From Streptomyces sp. STR69 (GTDB taxonomy: Bacteria > Actinomycetota > Actinomycetes > Streptomycetales > Streptomycetaceae), in assembly GCF_024519455.1 (NCBI RefSeq), contig NZ_JALJRY010000025.1, forward strand, positions 62,001 through 126,000: a DNA stretch of 64,000 nucleotides, read 5' to 3'. Under the pieces are notes generated by a model, which was not told the origin of the DNA, did not search any database, and saw only the letters and a program-made list of their open reading frames with translations. Both the position numbers and the translations under genes were made by a program. Shown piece by piece: positions 24,359 through 33,439 of the stretch. How positions within the stretch are numbered: position 1 is the first letter of the stretch; every line of letters begins with the position of its first letter.

Positions 24359-25540
24359 ATGCCCGACCGCGCCCCGCAGCCGGTGGACCGGCAACTGCCC
24401 ACGGACGAGGCCCGGGATCTGATCTCGCTGGTCCGCGACATCGCGCAGCGTGAGATCGCCCCGAGGGCGGCCGAGGAAGAGGACGCCGGACGCTTCCCGC
24501 GCGAGGTCTTCACCCTGCTCTCCGAGTCCGGACTGCTCGGCCTGCCGTACGACTCCGAGTACGGCGGCGGCGACCAGCCGTACGAGGTCTACCTCCAGGT
24601 ACTCGAAGAGCTCGCGGCGGCCCGCCTCACCGTCGGCCTCGGCGTCAGCGTCCACTCCCTGTCCTGCCACGCGCTGGCCAACTACGGCACCAAGCAGCAG
24701 CAGGTCGAGCACCTGCCCGCGATGCTCGGCGGCGGACTGCTGGGCGCCTACTGCCTCTCCGAGCCGTCCTCCGGCTCCGACGCGGCCTCCCTGCGCACCA
24801 GAGCCGTGCGCGACGGTGAGGACTGGGTGATCGACGGCACCAAGGCCTGGATCACGCACGGCGGCATCGCCGACTTCTACACGGTCATGGCCCGCACCGG
24901 CGAGGACGGCCCGCGCGGGATCAGCGCCTTCCTGGTGCCCGGTGACGCGCCCGGCCTGAGCGGCGCGGTGCCGGAGAGGAAGATGGGCATGAAGGGCTCG
25001 CCCACCGCCCAGGTCCACTTCGACGGCGTCCGCGTCCCCGAAGAGCGGCGCCTCGGCGAGGAGGGCCAGGGCTTCGCGATCGCCCTGTCCGCGCTGGACT
25101 CCGGGCGGCTCGGCATCGCGGCCTGCGCGATCGGCCTGGCGCAGGCGGCACTCGACGAGGCGGTGGCGTACGCGACCGGACGGCAGCAGTTCGGGCGGCC
25201 CATCTCCGACTTCCAGGGGCTGCGCTTCATGCTCGCCGACATGGCCACCCAGATCGAGGCGGGCCGGGCGCTCTACCTCGCGGCGGCCCGGCTGCGCGAC
25301 GCGGGCCGGCCGTTCGCCAAACAGGCCGCCATGGCCAAGCTGCACTGCACCGACACCGCGATGAAGGCCACCATCGACGCCGTCCAGGTGCTCGGCGGAT
25401 ACGGCTACACCGCGGACTTCCCGGTGGAGCGCTACATGCGCGAGGCCAAGGTCCTGCAGATCGTCGAGGGCACCAACCAGATCCAGCGCATGGTCATCGC
25501 CCGCCACCTGGCGGGTCCTGAAGCCCACCGAACTGGCTGA
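24359..25540 (+). CDS. acyl-CoA dehydrogenase
   Basis: A 393-residue flavoenzyme of the ACAD family. Recognised segments are the signature GAYCLSEPSSGSDAASLRTRA, TKAWITHGG, GMKGSPTAQVHFDGVRVP, the FAD-binding RQQFGRPISDFQGLRFMLADM, VQVLGGYGYTADFPVERYMREAK, and the catalytic Glu in QIVEGTNQIQR. The layout fits the short/branched-chain or butyryl group, forming trans-2-enoyl-CoA and passing electrons to ETF. GGAGGAG stands before the ATG. Probably controlled by the upstream TetR protein. Confidence 0.92.
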   Translation: MPDRAPQPVDRQLPTDEARDLISLVRDIAQREIAPRAAEEEDAGRFPREVFTLLSESGLLGLPYDSEYGGGDQPYEVYLQVLEELAAARLTVGLGVSVHSLSCHALANYGTKQQQVEHLPAMLGGGLLGAYCLSEPSSGSDAASLRTRAVRDGEDWVIDGTKAWITHGGIADFYTVMARTGEDGPRGISAFLVPGDAPGLSGAVPERKMGMKGSPTAQVHFDGVRVPEERRLGEEGQGFAIALSALDSGRLGIAACAIGLAQAALDEAVAYATGRQQFGRPISDFQGLRFMLADMATQIEAGRALYLAAARLRDAGRPFAKQAAMAKLHCTDTAMKATIDAVQVLGGYGYTADFPVERYMREAKVLQIVEGTNQIQRMVIARHLAGPEAHRTG

Positions 25541-25733
25541 GCCCGACCGGAGGTTCCGCCAGCCGCACCCACTCCGGATCGTGCCGTCCCGGCAGGGTGC
25601 GGCCCCGGTCGGCCCAAGTCCGCATGAGATCACGGTAGATGGGTGGGTCCAGCGGCTGCGGCGGCGCCGGCTGGGCGGGCGCGGGGACGAAGATGCGGCG
25701 CCGGCGCTCGGTCGACGCATAGGTGGTGGTCAT
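25494..25733 (-). CDS. small hypothetical protein
   Basis: A 79-residue protein with an Arg-rich start (ERRRRIFVPAPAQ), a Pro-rich stretch and a DPPIYRDLMRTWADRGRTLPGRHDPEWVRL core that looks like an adaptor-sized conserved Streptomyces protein. Its 3' end overlaps the acyl-CoA dehydrogenase 3' end by 47 bp on the opposite strand. No signal or membrane segment. Weak ribosome site. Real but uncharacterised, with some doubt. Confidence 0.55.
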   Translation of the reverse strand: MTTTYASTERRRRIFVPAPAQPAPPQPLDPPIYRDLMRTWADRGRTLPGRHDPEWVRLAEPPVGLSQFGGLQDPPGGGR

Positions 25734-25874
25734 ACCCGGGCAACGTAAAGGCCCGTTGACAGGTCACCGGCGCGGGTATTCGAGCGTGAGTTCACCGGCG
25801 TACGGGTCCCGGCTCTGGCTACCGCACACAACCTGACGTACCGTCACCTCCACTGTCCCCAGGGGAGGTTAGCC

Positions 25875-26975
25875 GTGGCAGACGACCGTCCCGTGCCCCT
25901 CGACGAGTACCCCGTGCACCAGGTCCCCCTGTCGATGAAGCACGTCGCGACCGGCGACCGCAACGCCTACGACCGCTGCATCTTCCACGTCCTCGACCAC
26001 GAGGGCCGCGCCCTGCTCATCCTCGGCCTCGGCGTCTACCCCAACGTCGGCGTGATCGACGCCTACGCCACCCTCCGCACCGGCGACACACTGCACGCCG
26101 TCCGCGCCTCGGACGCCCTCGGCGACGACCGCATGCACCTCGCGGTCGGCCCCCTGCGCATCGAGGTCGAGGAGCCACTGCGCCGACTGCGCCTTCGCTC
26201 CGACGACAACTCCCTCTCGTACGACCTCACTTGGACCGCCGAGTTCCCCGCGCTGTGGGAACCCCACCACGTCCAGTACCGCGGCGACCGGCTCACCCTC
26301 GAAGGGCGCCGCTTCGTCCAGGCGGGCGGTGTGGAGGGCGTGATCCGCGCCGGTGACGAGGAGTTCCGGGTCACCGCCGACGGCTGGACCGGTACCCGCG
26401 ACCGCAGTTGGGGCGTGCGGCCCATCCCCGGCGAGGAGGGCGGTCGGCTCGCCGCGGACCACCCGACCGAGGGCTTCCACTGGATCTGGTGCCCGGTCCG
26501 CTTCGAGGACCGCTTCCTCATGGTCGTCGTCCAGGAGGACGCCGACGGCCACCGCGCCCTGAACGAGGCGACCGTCGTCCGCCCCGGCCACCGCGACCGC
26601 CAACTCGGCTGGCCCCAGGCCGAGATCACCTACCGCCCCGGCACCCGCCACCCCGAGCGCGCCCTCGTCCACCTCGGTGACGCCCGCAAACCGCAGGAAC
26701 TCGACGTGGAGATCCTGACCTCGTCCCCGCTCGCGATCGGCGCCGGCTACCCACCCGCCGACGACTGGCAGCACGGCACCTGGCAAGGCCGGGACTGGAC
26801 CGACCGGCGCACCTACGACCTCACCCGTCCGAACCCGCTCGCCGCCTACGGCGTCACCGACCACGCCGCCCGCTTCCGCCTCGACGGCCAGGTGGGCCAC
26901 GGCATCTTCGAGCACGGCTCCTTCGGCCGCCACGACCCGAGCGGCTTCACCGGCTTCGACTCGGTTGCCCCGTAG
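25875..26975 (+). CDS. lipocalin/AttH-like hypothetical protein paired with a phosphotransferase
   Basis: A 366-residue soluble protein rich in beta strands and Trp/Tyr, with segments such as GLGVYPNVGVIDAYATLR, SYDLTWTAEFPALWEPHHVQY, and RDRSWGVRPI and FHWIWCPVRFEDRF in the middle. The strand pattern and RSWGVRP wording recall the lipocalin-like AttH/hydroxyneurosporene-synthase-like fold, but I cannot assign a reaction. AGGGGAGG lies before the GTG at 25875. It is 14 bp upstream of a phosphotransferase gene, a pair seen in other actinobacteria. Confidence 0.75.
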   Translation: MADDRPVPLDEYPVHQVPLSMKHVATGDRNAYDRCIFHVLDHEGRALLILGLGVYPNVGVIDAYATLRTGDTLHAVRASDALGDDRMHLAVGPLRIEVEEPLRRLRLRSDDNSLSYDLTWTAEFPALWEPHHVQYRGDRLTLEGRRFVQAGGVEGVIRAGDEEFRVTADGWTGTRDRSWGVRPIPGEEGGRLAADHPTEGFHWIWCPVRFEDRFLMVVVQEDADGHRALNEATVVRPGHRDRQLGWPQAEITYRPGTRHPERALVHLGDARKPQELDVEILTSSPLAIGAGYPPADDWQHGTWQGRDWTDRRTYDLTRPNPLAAYGVTDHAARFRLDGQVGHGIFEHGSFGRHDPSGFTGFDSVAP

Positions 26976-26989
26976 GGGAGTTAACGCAC

Positions 26990-28084
26990 ATGGCCACGGC
27001 ACCCCGCCCCCGCACGACCACCCGCGACCCCGAGGAACTCGCCCACCGCCTCACCGCCTGGCTCGACACCCGCCTGCCCGGCGCCAAGGCCGTCGACATC
27101 ACGGTCCCCGCGTCGAACGGCATGTCCAGCGAGACCCTCCTCTTCGACATCGAACACCCCGAACCACCGCTGCGCGCCTGCGCGTTGAGACTCGCGGCCG
27201 ACCCGGCGGCGTACACCGTCTTCCCGGTCTACGACATGCCGCGCCAGTTCCGCACCATGCGCCTGGTCGCCGACCGCACGGACCTCCCGGTCCCTGAAGT
27301 CCGCTGGCTGGAGGAGGACCCGGCCCCGCTCGGCGCCCCGTTCTTCGTCATGGAACGCGTGGCGGGACGGGTACCGCCGGACGTCATGCCCTATACGTAC
27401 GAGGGCAATTGGCTGCACGCGGCGACCGACGCGGAGCGAGAACGTCTGGAGGCCGCCTCGATCGGACTGATCGCCCGCCTGCACGACCAAGTCCCCTCGG
27501 CCGAGGCCGAGTTCCTCGCACTCCCCGGCGAGGGCGACGCGCTCAGCCGCCACGTCGCAGCCCAACGCACCTACTACGAATGGGTCGTTGACGGACTCGC
27601 CCGCTCACCGCTCATCGAGAGCGCCTTCGACCGGCTGACCCAACTCTGGCCGGCCGATCCGGGCGAGACGGTCCTCAACTGGGGCGACGCGCGCATCGGG
27701 AACATGATCTACGACGGGTTCGACCCCGTCGCCGTCCTCGACTGGGAGATGGCGGCCCCGGCCCCGCGCGAGGTGGACCTCGGCTGGACCGTCTATCTGC
27801 ACCGCTTCTTCCAGGACCTCACGGCCGCCTTCGGCCAGGCGGGCCTGCCGGAGTTCCTCCGCCGGGACCGGGTGGAGGCCCGGTACGCCGAACTCACCGG
27901 CCACACCCCGCGCGACATGGACTTCTACACCCTGTACGCCGCCCTGCGGCACGCGATCGTGATGCTGCGCGTCGCCTACCGGCAGGTGCACTTCGGGGAG
28001 ACGGCCGTCCCGGCGGACCCGGACACACTGATCCTGCACCACGGCAGCCTGCGGGCCATGGTGCAGGGCAGTTACTGGGGTTGA
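26990..28084 (+). CDS. aminoglycoside-phosphotransferase-like (ACAD10-type) kinase
   Basis: A 364-residue APH-family protein. The nucleotide part has GMSSETLLFDI and FVMERVAGRVPP; the catalytic loop reads VLNWGDARIGNMIYD, and the metal site is VAVLDWEMAAPAPREVDLGW. The Asp, Asn and DWE residues are complete, so it should be an active kinase. In the ACAD10/11 context relatives phosphorylate 4-hydroxyacyl-CoAs, and an acyl-CoA dehydrogenase lies 1.4 kb upstream, but drug resistance is not implied. Substrate unknown. It probably forms an operon with the preceding gene. Confidence 0.82.
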   Translation: MATAPRPRTTTRDPEELAHRLTAWLDTRLPGAKAVDITVPASNGMSSETLLFDIEHPEPPLRACALRLAADPAAYTVFPVYDMPRQFRTMRLVADRTDLPVPEVRWLEEDPAPLGAPFFVMERVAGRVPPDVMPYTYEGNWLHAATDAERERLEAASIGLIARLHDQVPSAEAEFLALPGEGDALSRHVAAQRTYYEWVVDGLARSPLIESAFDRLTQLWPADPGETVLNWGDARIGNMIYDGFDPVAVLDWEMAAPAPREVDLGWTVYLHRFFQDLTAAFGQAGLPEFLRRDRVEARYAELTGHTPRDMDFYTLYAALRHAIVMLRVAYRQVHFGETAVPADPDTLILHHGSLRAMVQGSYWG

Positions 28085-28094
28085 GCGAGAGCGC

Positions 28095-28529
28095 TCAGGC
28101 GGCGCGGCGCATGTCGGGCACCCGCATCGGACGCGAGCTGGGGCCGCCGACGTGCGAGAAGGGCTGCGTCCGCCAGTCGAGCCCCTGAGGGAGCGTCAAC
28201 AGCAGCGCGGTGTCCTGCTCCTGGGGTTCCGCGGACTCGTCGGCGGACCGGGCATCGGCCGCCTCACGGCCCGTACCGGCGCAGACCGTCAGCCCGAACG
28301 GGTTCCACGGCGAGGCGCACAGCGCGTGCTCCGGCAGGACCTCCTCGTCCGCGAGGAGCGCGATGGGCTGCACGCAGTCCGGGCAGATCACCCGGTACAT
28401 CTCGAAGGTGTCGTACTCGTCGAGTTCGTCGGCCTCGAAACCGTCGGGTTCGACGCCCTCCGGCTCGGACTCGACGACGAGCTGCGGCCGCTTGGGCGCG
28501 GTGCGTCCAGGGCGCTGAAGACTCTGCAT
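28095..28529 (-). CDS. conserved hypothetical protein with a Cys-pair motif
   Basis: A 144-residue acidic protein. It begins with a basic tail (RPGRTAPKRPQ), has an Asp/Glu-rich stretch, then YRVICPDCVQPIALLADEE and HALCASPWNPFGLTVCAG, which could form a zinc ribbon from two Cys pairs. The C-terminus is basic (RPMRVPDMRRAA). No enzymatic motif. Convergent with the phosphotransferase, 10 bp apart. The 269 bp upstream separate it from the divergent Lrp gene. Confidence 0.7.
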   Translation of the reverse strand: MQSLQRPGRTAPKRPQLVVESEPEGVEPDGFEADELDEYDTFEMYRVICPDCVQPIALLADEEVLPEHALCASPWNPFGLTVCAGTGREAADARSADESAEPQEQDTALLLTLPQGLDWRTQPFSHVGGPSSRPMRVPDMRRAA

Positions 28530-28798
28530 GGGTTTCTCCCCCTACTGGGCTGGGCCGTGAAGGCGCTGCGGCCTCGACCACAGCAAGCACTTCCCGTCCC
28601 GTCTCCGCGGTAATCACGAGAGCATCACGGAGACCGTTCGAGACCTGTGGCGTTCGTCACATGCCGCCCGCAGATGCCCGGGGCGGTGGATTTGTCCCCA
28701 GCTGGCTCACCGGCCGCACTCCGCCACATCACGAACCGGGTATGACCTGCGCCGCTCAGGTATCGAAGGAGATCAGCGGCCATGTAAGTTCTTGCGCC

Positions 28799-29239
28799 AT
28801 GGAGGAGCTGGACCGACAAATCGTGCAGCTGCTCGTCAAGGACGGGCGGATGAGCTACACAGACCTGGGCAAGGCCACGGGCCTGTCCACGTCGGCCGTG
28901 CACCAGCGGGTGCGCCGGCTGGAACAGCGTGGCGTCATCCGCGGGTATGCCGCGGTCGTCGACCCGGAGGCGGTGGGTCTGCCCATGACCGCCTTCATCT
29001 CGGTGACACCGTTCGACCCCAGCGCCCCGGACGACATCGCGGACCGCCTCTCCGGCGTCCCCGAGATCGAGGCCTGCCACAGCGTCGCGGGCGACGAGAA
29101 CTACATCCTCAAGGTGCGGGTCTCCACCCCGCACGAACTGGAGGAGCTGCTCGCCCGGCTGCGTGGTCTGGCCGGCGTCTCGACCCGCACCACGGTGGTC
29201 CTCTCGACGCCGTACGAGGCGCGCCCGCCGCGCATCTGA
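28799..29239 (+). CDS. Lrp/AsnC family transcriptional regulator
   Basis: A 146-residue feast/famine regulator. The helix-turn-helix is LDRQIVQLLVKDGRMSYTDLGKATGLSTSAVHQRVRRLEQRGVIRGYAAVVD, followed by the RAM ligand domain (ISVTPFDPSAPDDIADRLSGVPEIEACHSVAGDENYILKVRV). Such proteins sense amino acids as octamers. No ribosome site is close to ATG 28799, but TAAGTT at 28785-28790 could be a -10 that puts the transcript start at the ATG, so a leaderless mRNA is likely. Target unknown; the next gene is an amidohydrolase. Confidence 0.88.
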   Translation: MEELDRQIVQLLVKDGRMSYTDLGKATGLSTSAVHQRVRRLEQRGVIRGYAAVVDPEAVGLPMTAFISVTPFDPSAPDDIADRLSGVPEIEACHSVAGDENYILKVRVSTPHELEELLARLRGLAGVSTRTTVVLSTPYEARPPRI

Positions 29240-29286
29240 CCGACCTGGGTGCGGGGGCGCGCCGGTGAGGCGCGAGACTGTTCCCC

Positions 29287-30888
29287 ATGAGTGAGCGCAC
29301 CCCCGAACCGGCCACCGTCCTGCTCCGCCGCGGCGAAGTCCACAGCCCCGCCGACCCGTTCGCGACCGCGATGGTCGTGGAGCGCGGCCAGGTCGCGTGG
29401 GTCGGCTCCGAGGGCGCCGCCGACGCGTTCGCGGACGGGGTCGAAGACGTGGTCGACCTCGACGGCGCGCTGGTCACCCCGGCGTTCACCGACGCACACG
29501 TGCACACCACCGCCACCGGCCTCGCGCTCACCGGCCTCGACCTGTCCGACGCGCCCTCCCTGGAGACGGCCCTGTCCCTCGTCCGGGACTTCGCCGCCGC
29601 CCGCCCGGCCGACCGCGTCCTGCTCGGCCACGGCTGGGACGCCGCCCGCTGGCCCGGGGGCCGCCCGCCGACCCGCGCCGAACTCGACGCGGCGACCGGC
29701 GGACGCCCGCTCTACCTCTCCCGTATCGACGTCCACTCCGCGGTCGTCACCACGGCCCTGCTCGACCTGGTCCCCGGCTTCGAGGCCCCGGACGGCCCCC
29801 TGACCGCCGACGCCCATCACGCCGTCCGCGCCACCGCGCTCGCCGCCATCACCCCGGAGCAGCGCGTCGAGGCCCAGCGCACCGCCCTCGCCCACGCGGC
29901 CTCCCTGGGCGTCGGCTCGGTCCACGAGTGCGCCGGGCCCGAGATCTCCTCCGAGGACGACTTCACGGGCCTGCTGCGGCTCGCCGCCGAGGAGCCGGGG
30001 CCGCGGGTCGTCGGCTACTGGGCCGAGCAGGACGTCGCGAAGGCACGGGAGCTGGGCGCCGTAGGAGCGGCCGGGGACCTCTTCGTGGACGGGGCGCTCG
30101 GCTCGCACACCGCCTGTCTGCATCAGCCGTACGACGACGCCGGGCACACCGGTATTGCCTACCTGGACGCGGACGCCGTCGCCGCCCATGTCGTCGCCTG
30201 CACCGAGGCGGGCCTCCAGGCGGGCTTCCACGCCATCGGGGACGCCGCCGTGACCGCCGTGGTCGACGGCGTCCGCGCAGCCGCCGAGAAGGTCGGCCTG
30301 GCCCGCGTCCGCGCCGCCCGGCACCGCGTCGAACACGCCGAGATGCTCACCCCGGAGACCATCGCGGCCTTCGCCGAACTGGGCCTGACGGCCTCCGTGC
30401 AGCCCGCCTTCGACGCGCTGTGGGGCGGCGAGGAGGGCATGTACGCCCAGCGGCTGGGCCGGGAGCGGGCGCGTGCCCTGAACCCCTTCGCGGCCCTGCT
30501 CCGGGCCGGTGTCCCGCTCGCCTTCGGCTCCGACAGCCCGGTCACCCCGGTCGACCCCTGGGGCACGGTCCGCGCCGCCGCGTTCCACCGGACGGCTGAA
30601 CACCGCGTCTCCGCGCGGGCCGCGTTCACCGCACATACGCGGGGCGGCTGGCGGGCCGTAGGACGGGACGACGCGGGTGTTCTGGTGCCGGGCGCGCCCG
30701 CCGACTACGCCGTCTGGCGGACCGACGCCCTGGTGGTGCAGGCGCCCGACGACCGGGTCGCGCGCTGGTCGACCGACCCGCGCTCCGGCACACCCGGACT
30801 GCCCGACCTGACACCGGGCGGCGAGCTTCCCGTCTGCCTGCGCACCGTCGTGGGCGGACGGACGGTGTTCGTACGGCCGGGCGAGTGA
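29287..30888 (+). CDS. amidohydrolase (YtcJ-like, Amidohydro_3)
   Basis: A 533-residue metal-dependent hydrolase. It has the N-terminal VVDLDGALVTPAFTDAHVHTTATG motif with the His-x-His metal ligands, LLGHGWDAARWPGG, a central GVGSVHECAGPE stretch, HAIGDAAVTAVVDGV, RHRVEHAEML and the late FGSDSPVTPVDPWGTVRAA with the catalytic Asp. YtcJ-type enzymes act on exocyclic N-acyl or formamide bonds; the substrate is not clear. It lies 47 bp after the Lrp gene, which could regulate it. Confidence 0.88.
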   Translation: MSERTPEPATVLLRRGEVHSPADPFATAMVVERGQVAWVGSEGAADAFADGVEDVVDLDGALVTPAFTDAHVHTTATGLALTGLDLSDAPSLETALSLVRDFAAARPADRVLLGHGWDAARWPGGRPPTRAELDAATGGRPLYLSRIDVHSAVVTTALLDLVPGFEAPDGPLTADAHHAVRATALAAITPEQRVEAQRTALAHAASLGVGSVHECAGPEISSEDDFTGLLRLAAEEPGPRVVGYWAEQDVAKARELGAVGAAGDLFVDGALGSHTACLHQPYDDAGHTGIAYLDADAVAAHVVACTEAGLQAGFHAIGDAAVTAVVDGVRAAAEKVGLARVRAARHRVEHAEMLTPETIAAFAELGLTASVQPAFDALWGGEEGMYAQRLGRERARALNPFAALLRAGVPLAFGSDSPVTPVDPWGTVRAAAFHRTAEHRVSARAAFTAHTRGGWRAVGRDDAGVLVPGAPADYAVWRTDALVVQAPDDRVARWSTDPRSGTPGLPDLTPGGELPVCLRTVVGGRTVFVRPGE

Positions 30889-31422
30889 TCTCCCGGGGTG
30901 GCGCGCCCCCGATCCACGCCCGCCGCCCTGTCGTGCGACCTGCGCATCCTCTGCCCTGACCAGCCAGTTGAGGGAGAAAGCGCAGATCAGACGGCTGTTG
31001 ACAGGCGGGCGCAGGGGGCCGGTAGGTTCGTCCGAGTCCACCACCGGACGCCCGACCGGGGAACCTCCGAACAATCGCCGAAGCGCCGCTGGGTCAGGGA
31101 CGGTGTGCCGCACCGGGGCACCGCCACTGGGAGCCAGGCTCAGCGCCCGCGCCACGGCGAGGGAACGTTCCGGCCGGTCGGCTGGTGTGACCCGGGTGGG
31201 GCCCGGACGTCCAGTAGACAACGGCTTTGGTCGATCCGCAGCCGGCGGGTCCCAGGTCGGCCCGAAGGGCGCCGGGCCCCCATCCGCAGCACACCAGTAC
31301 GCAAAAGAGTCAGTCTTACCCCGTTCTTGTCGAATCGACACCACCGTACGAACGACGTGGCACGTCATCCCAGGCGGCGGCCACTATGGTGGACGCCTGC
31401 GTACGGACATGAAGGGGCAGCA
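30889..31422 (+). other. 534-bp intergenic region before the mannosyltransferase gene
   Basis: No convincing gene. A TTGACA at 30998-31003 with TAGGTT at 31023-31028 (19-bp spacer) is the best housekeeping-like promoter and would give a leader of about 385 nt. A second TATGGT hexamer at 31385-31390 lies close to the gene and could give a short leader. An open frame runs from 30968 and overlaps the ppm1 start, but its composition (Arg/Gly/Pro) looks non-coding. Confidence 0.4.
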
Positions 31423-32235
31423 GTGAACGACGGCGACGGAGCCCTCGCGGCACAGGCCCAGGGGCGTAAGTTCGGCCCGCTCGGCACGGCCTTGGTGATC
31501 ATCCCGACCTACAACGAGGCGGAGAACATCAAGTCCATCGTCGGGCGGGTGCGGAAGTCGGTTCCCGAGGCTCATGTCCTCGTGGCCGACGACAACAGCC
31601 CCGACGGCACGGGCAAGCTGGCCGACGAGCTGGCGGCCGAGGACGAACAGGTCCAGGTACTGCACCGCAAGGGCAAGGAGGGCCTCGGCGCCGCCTACCT
31701 CGCGGGCTTCCGCTGGGGCATCGACAACGGCTACGGCGTCCTCGTCGAGATGGACGCCGACGGCTCCCACCGGCCCGAGGAGCTGCCCCGGCTGCTCACC
31801 GCCCTCAAGGGCGCGGACCTGGTGCTCGGCTCCCGCTGGGTGCCCGGCGGCCGGGTGGTGAACTGGCCCAAGTCCCGCGAGTTCATCTCCCGCGGCGGCA
31901 GCCTCTACTCACGCGTGGCCCTGGACCTGCCGCTGCGCGACATCACGGGCGGCTACCGCGCCTTCCGCAAGGAGACCCTCGAAGGCCTCGGCCTGGACGA
32001 CGTGGCCTCCCAGGGCTACTGCTTCCAGGTCGACCTGGCCCGCCGTGCCGTCAAGGCCGGCTACCACGTCGTCGAGGTCCCCATCACCTTCGTGGAGCGC
32101 GAACACGGCGACTCCAAGATGAGCCGCGACATCCTCGTCGAGGCCCTGTGGCGGGTCACCACGTGGGGCGTGGGGGAGCGGGTCGGCAAGCTCCGCGGTC
32201 GGCGCAACTCCGGAGGAAAGCCCGCACAGCCGTAG
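31423..32235 (+). CDS. ppm1: polyprenol monophosphomannose synthase
   Basis: A 270-residue GT2-family enzyme. The catalytic core reads ALVIIPTYNEAENIKSIV, VLVADDNSPDGTG, LGAAYLAGFRWGIDNGYGVLVEMDADGSHRPEELPRLL with the DAD metal site, GSRWVPGG, and a C-terminal amphipathic region without membrane helices. It transfers mannose from GDP-mannose to polyprenyl phosphate, making the donor for protein O-mannosylation on the outer face of the membrane. In S. coelicolor the orthologue is required for infection by phage phiC31. GTG 31423 has AAGGGG upstream. Confidence 0.92.
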   Translation: MNDGDGALAAQAQGRKFGPLGTALVIIPTYNEAENIKSIVGRVRKSVPEAHVLVADDNSPDGTGKLADELAAEDEQVQVLHRKGKEGLGAAYLAGFRWGIDNGYGVLVEMDADGSHRPEELPRLLTALKGADLVLGSRWVPGGRVVNWPKSREFISRGGSLYSRVALDLPLRDITGGYRAFRKETLEGLGLDDVASQGYCFQVDLARRAVKAGYHVVEVPITFVEREHGDSKMSRDILVEALWRVTTWGVGERVGKLRGRRNSGGKPAQP

Positions 32236-32307
32236 CCCCGCAACCTCACAGGCCTCGTTGATCGTCCCCTTATCCCGCACTGAGCCGGGCCCAGGCACAC
32301 TGGACGT

Positions 32308-32868
32308 ATGACGACTGGCGCATCCACCCCTTCCTCCGCCGCCCGGCCCCCGCGTTCCCGGCTGCGTACGTTCCTGCCGCTGGGCATCGCGGCGTGGCTG
32401 GTGCTGGAGATCTGGCTGCTGACCGTGGTGGCGGGCGCGTCGAGCGGTCTTACGGTCTTCCTGCTGCTGCTCGCCGGGTTCGTGCTCGGCGCGGTGGTGA
32501 TCAAGCGGGCGGGCCGGCGGGCCTTCCAGAACCTGAGCCAGGCCGTGCAGCAGGGCACCGCCCCGGCGAGCGGCGGTGGCAGCGGCCTGATGATGCTGGG
32601 CGGCCTGCTGCTGATGATCCCGGGGCTGATCTCGGACGCGGCCGGGCTGCTCCTGCTGGTCCCGCCGGTCCAGAAGGCCCTGGGGCGCTACGCGGAGCGC
32701 ACGGTCGAGCGGAAGCTGCGCAAGGCCGCCCCCGGCACCCTCGGGGACGCGTTCCAGCAGGCCCGGATGCACCGCCCGGACGGCAAGGTCGTCCAGGGTG
32801 AGGTCATCATCCGGGACGAGCCCGGCGGTGACGCCCCGCAGGGCCCGCGCCCGCCGCTCACCGGCTGA
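32308..32868 (+). CDS. fxsA: FxsA family membrane protein
   Basis: A 186-residue protein. It has two hydrophobic helices near the start (FLPLGIAAWLVLEIWLLTVVAG, VFLLLLAGFVLGAVVI), KRAGRRAFQNL, then the paired hairpin LMMLGGLLLMIPGLISDAAGLLLLVPPVQ that marks FxsA proteins. E. coli FxsA affects phage T7 exclusion by F; its molecular role is not known. ATG 32308 follows the ppm1 gene by 72 bp. A strong bidirectional terminator follows. Confidence 0.9.
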   Translation: MTTGASTPSSAARPPRSRLRTFLPLGIAAWLVLEIWLLTVVAGASSGLTVFLLLLAGFVLGAVVIKRAGRRAFQNLSQAVQQGTAPASGGGSGLMMLGGLLLMIPGLISDAAGLLLLVPPVQKALGRYAERTVERKLRKAAPGTLGDAFQQARMHRPDGKVVQGEVIIRDEPGGDAPQGPRPPLTG

Positions 32869-32912
32869 TCGCCCGCCGCTCACCCGGCTGGCCGGGACAC
32901 GCGGACACGCAA

Positions 32913-32952
32913 AAGCGCGGGCGCCGTACAGGTTCGTACGGCGCCCGCGCTT
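32913..32952. terminator. strong bidirectional terminator between fxsA and rbpA
   Basis: A perfect 17-bp stem: AAGCGCGGGCGCCGTAC and GTACGGCGCCCGCGCTT, with a 6-nt loop. The arms end in AA and TT, giving short U-tracts in both directions. It lies between convergent genes. Confidence 0.85.
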
Positions 32953-33003
32953 ACTTGCTTGTGCTACTTGCGTGTGCGGTAGAACCGCTCCGCACCTCCG
33001 GGA

Positions 33004-33378
33004 CTAGGCCGACTTGCGGCTGTCCCTCGGGTGAACCGCGATATTCATCGCGCCGGAACGGAGAACGGCAAGACGCTCCTCGAGGACCTCTTCGAGTTCC
33101 TCGCGGGTGCGCCGCTCCATCAGCATGTCCCAGTGGGTACGCGCGGGCTTGGCCTTCTTTTCCTCAGGGCCGTCGCCGTCGACCAGGAGTGCCTGGGCCC
33201 CGCAGACCTTGCACTCCCACTCCGGCGGAATCTCCGCCTCGACCGAGAAGGGCATCTCAAAGCGATGTCCCTTCTCGCATGCGTACTCCACGGCCTGGCG
33301 TGGTGCCAGGTCGATACCGCGGTCCGTCTCGTAGCTGGTCACCACGAGGCGCGTGCCGCGAAGAGCTCGCTCACTCAT
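33004..33378 (-). CDS. rbpA: RNA polymerase-binding protein RbpA
   Basis: A 124-residue essential-type actinobacterial transcription factor. It has the N-terminal tail LRGTRLVVTSYETDRG, the core domain with YACEKGHRFEMPFS and EWECKVCGAQALL (zinc-site Cys residues), a basic linker KPARTHWDMLMERRT, and the sigma-interacting helix REELEEVLEERLAVLR. RbpA binds the housekeeping sigma factor and promotes open complex formation. A consensus SigR promoter lies 62-88 bp upstream, so it should rise during thiol-oxidative stress as in S. coelicolor. Confidence 0.96.
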   Translation of the reverse strand: MSERALRGTRLVVTSYETDRGIDLAPRQAVEYACEKGHRFEMPFSVEAEIPPEWECKVCGAQALLVDGDGPEEKKAKPARTHWDMLMERRTREELEEVLEERLAVLRSGAMNIAVHPRDSRKSA

Positions 33379-33439
33379 GAATCGTGCCTCCCGGGCTTGT
33401 CGCCCACAGGACAGGTGTCGCTGTCGTCGTCATCCGGTC

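Noticed and set aside
30968..31426. 152-codon frame overlapping the ppm1 start
   Set aside because: Arg/Gly/Pro-rich with weak third-position GC pattern; the overlap with GTG is by chance in GC-rich DNA.
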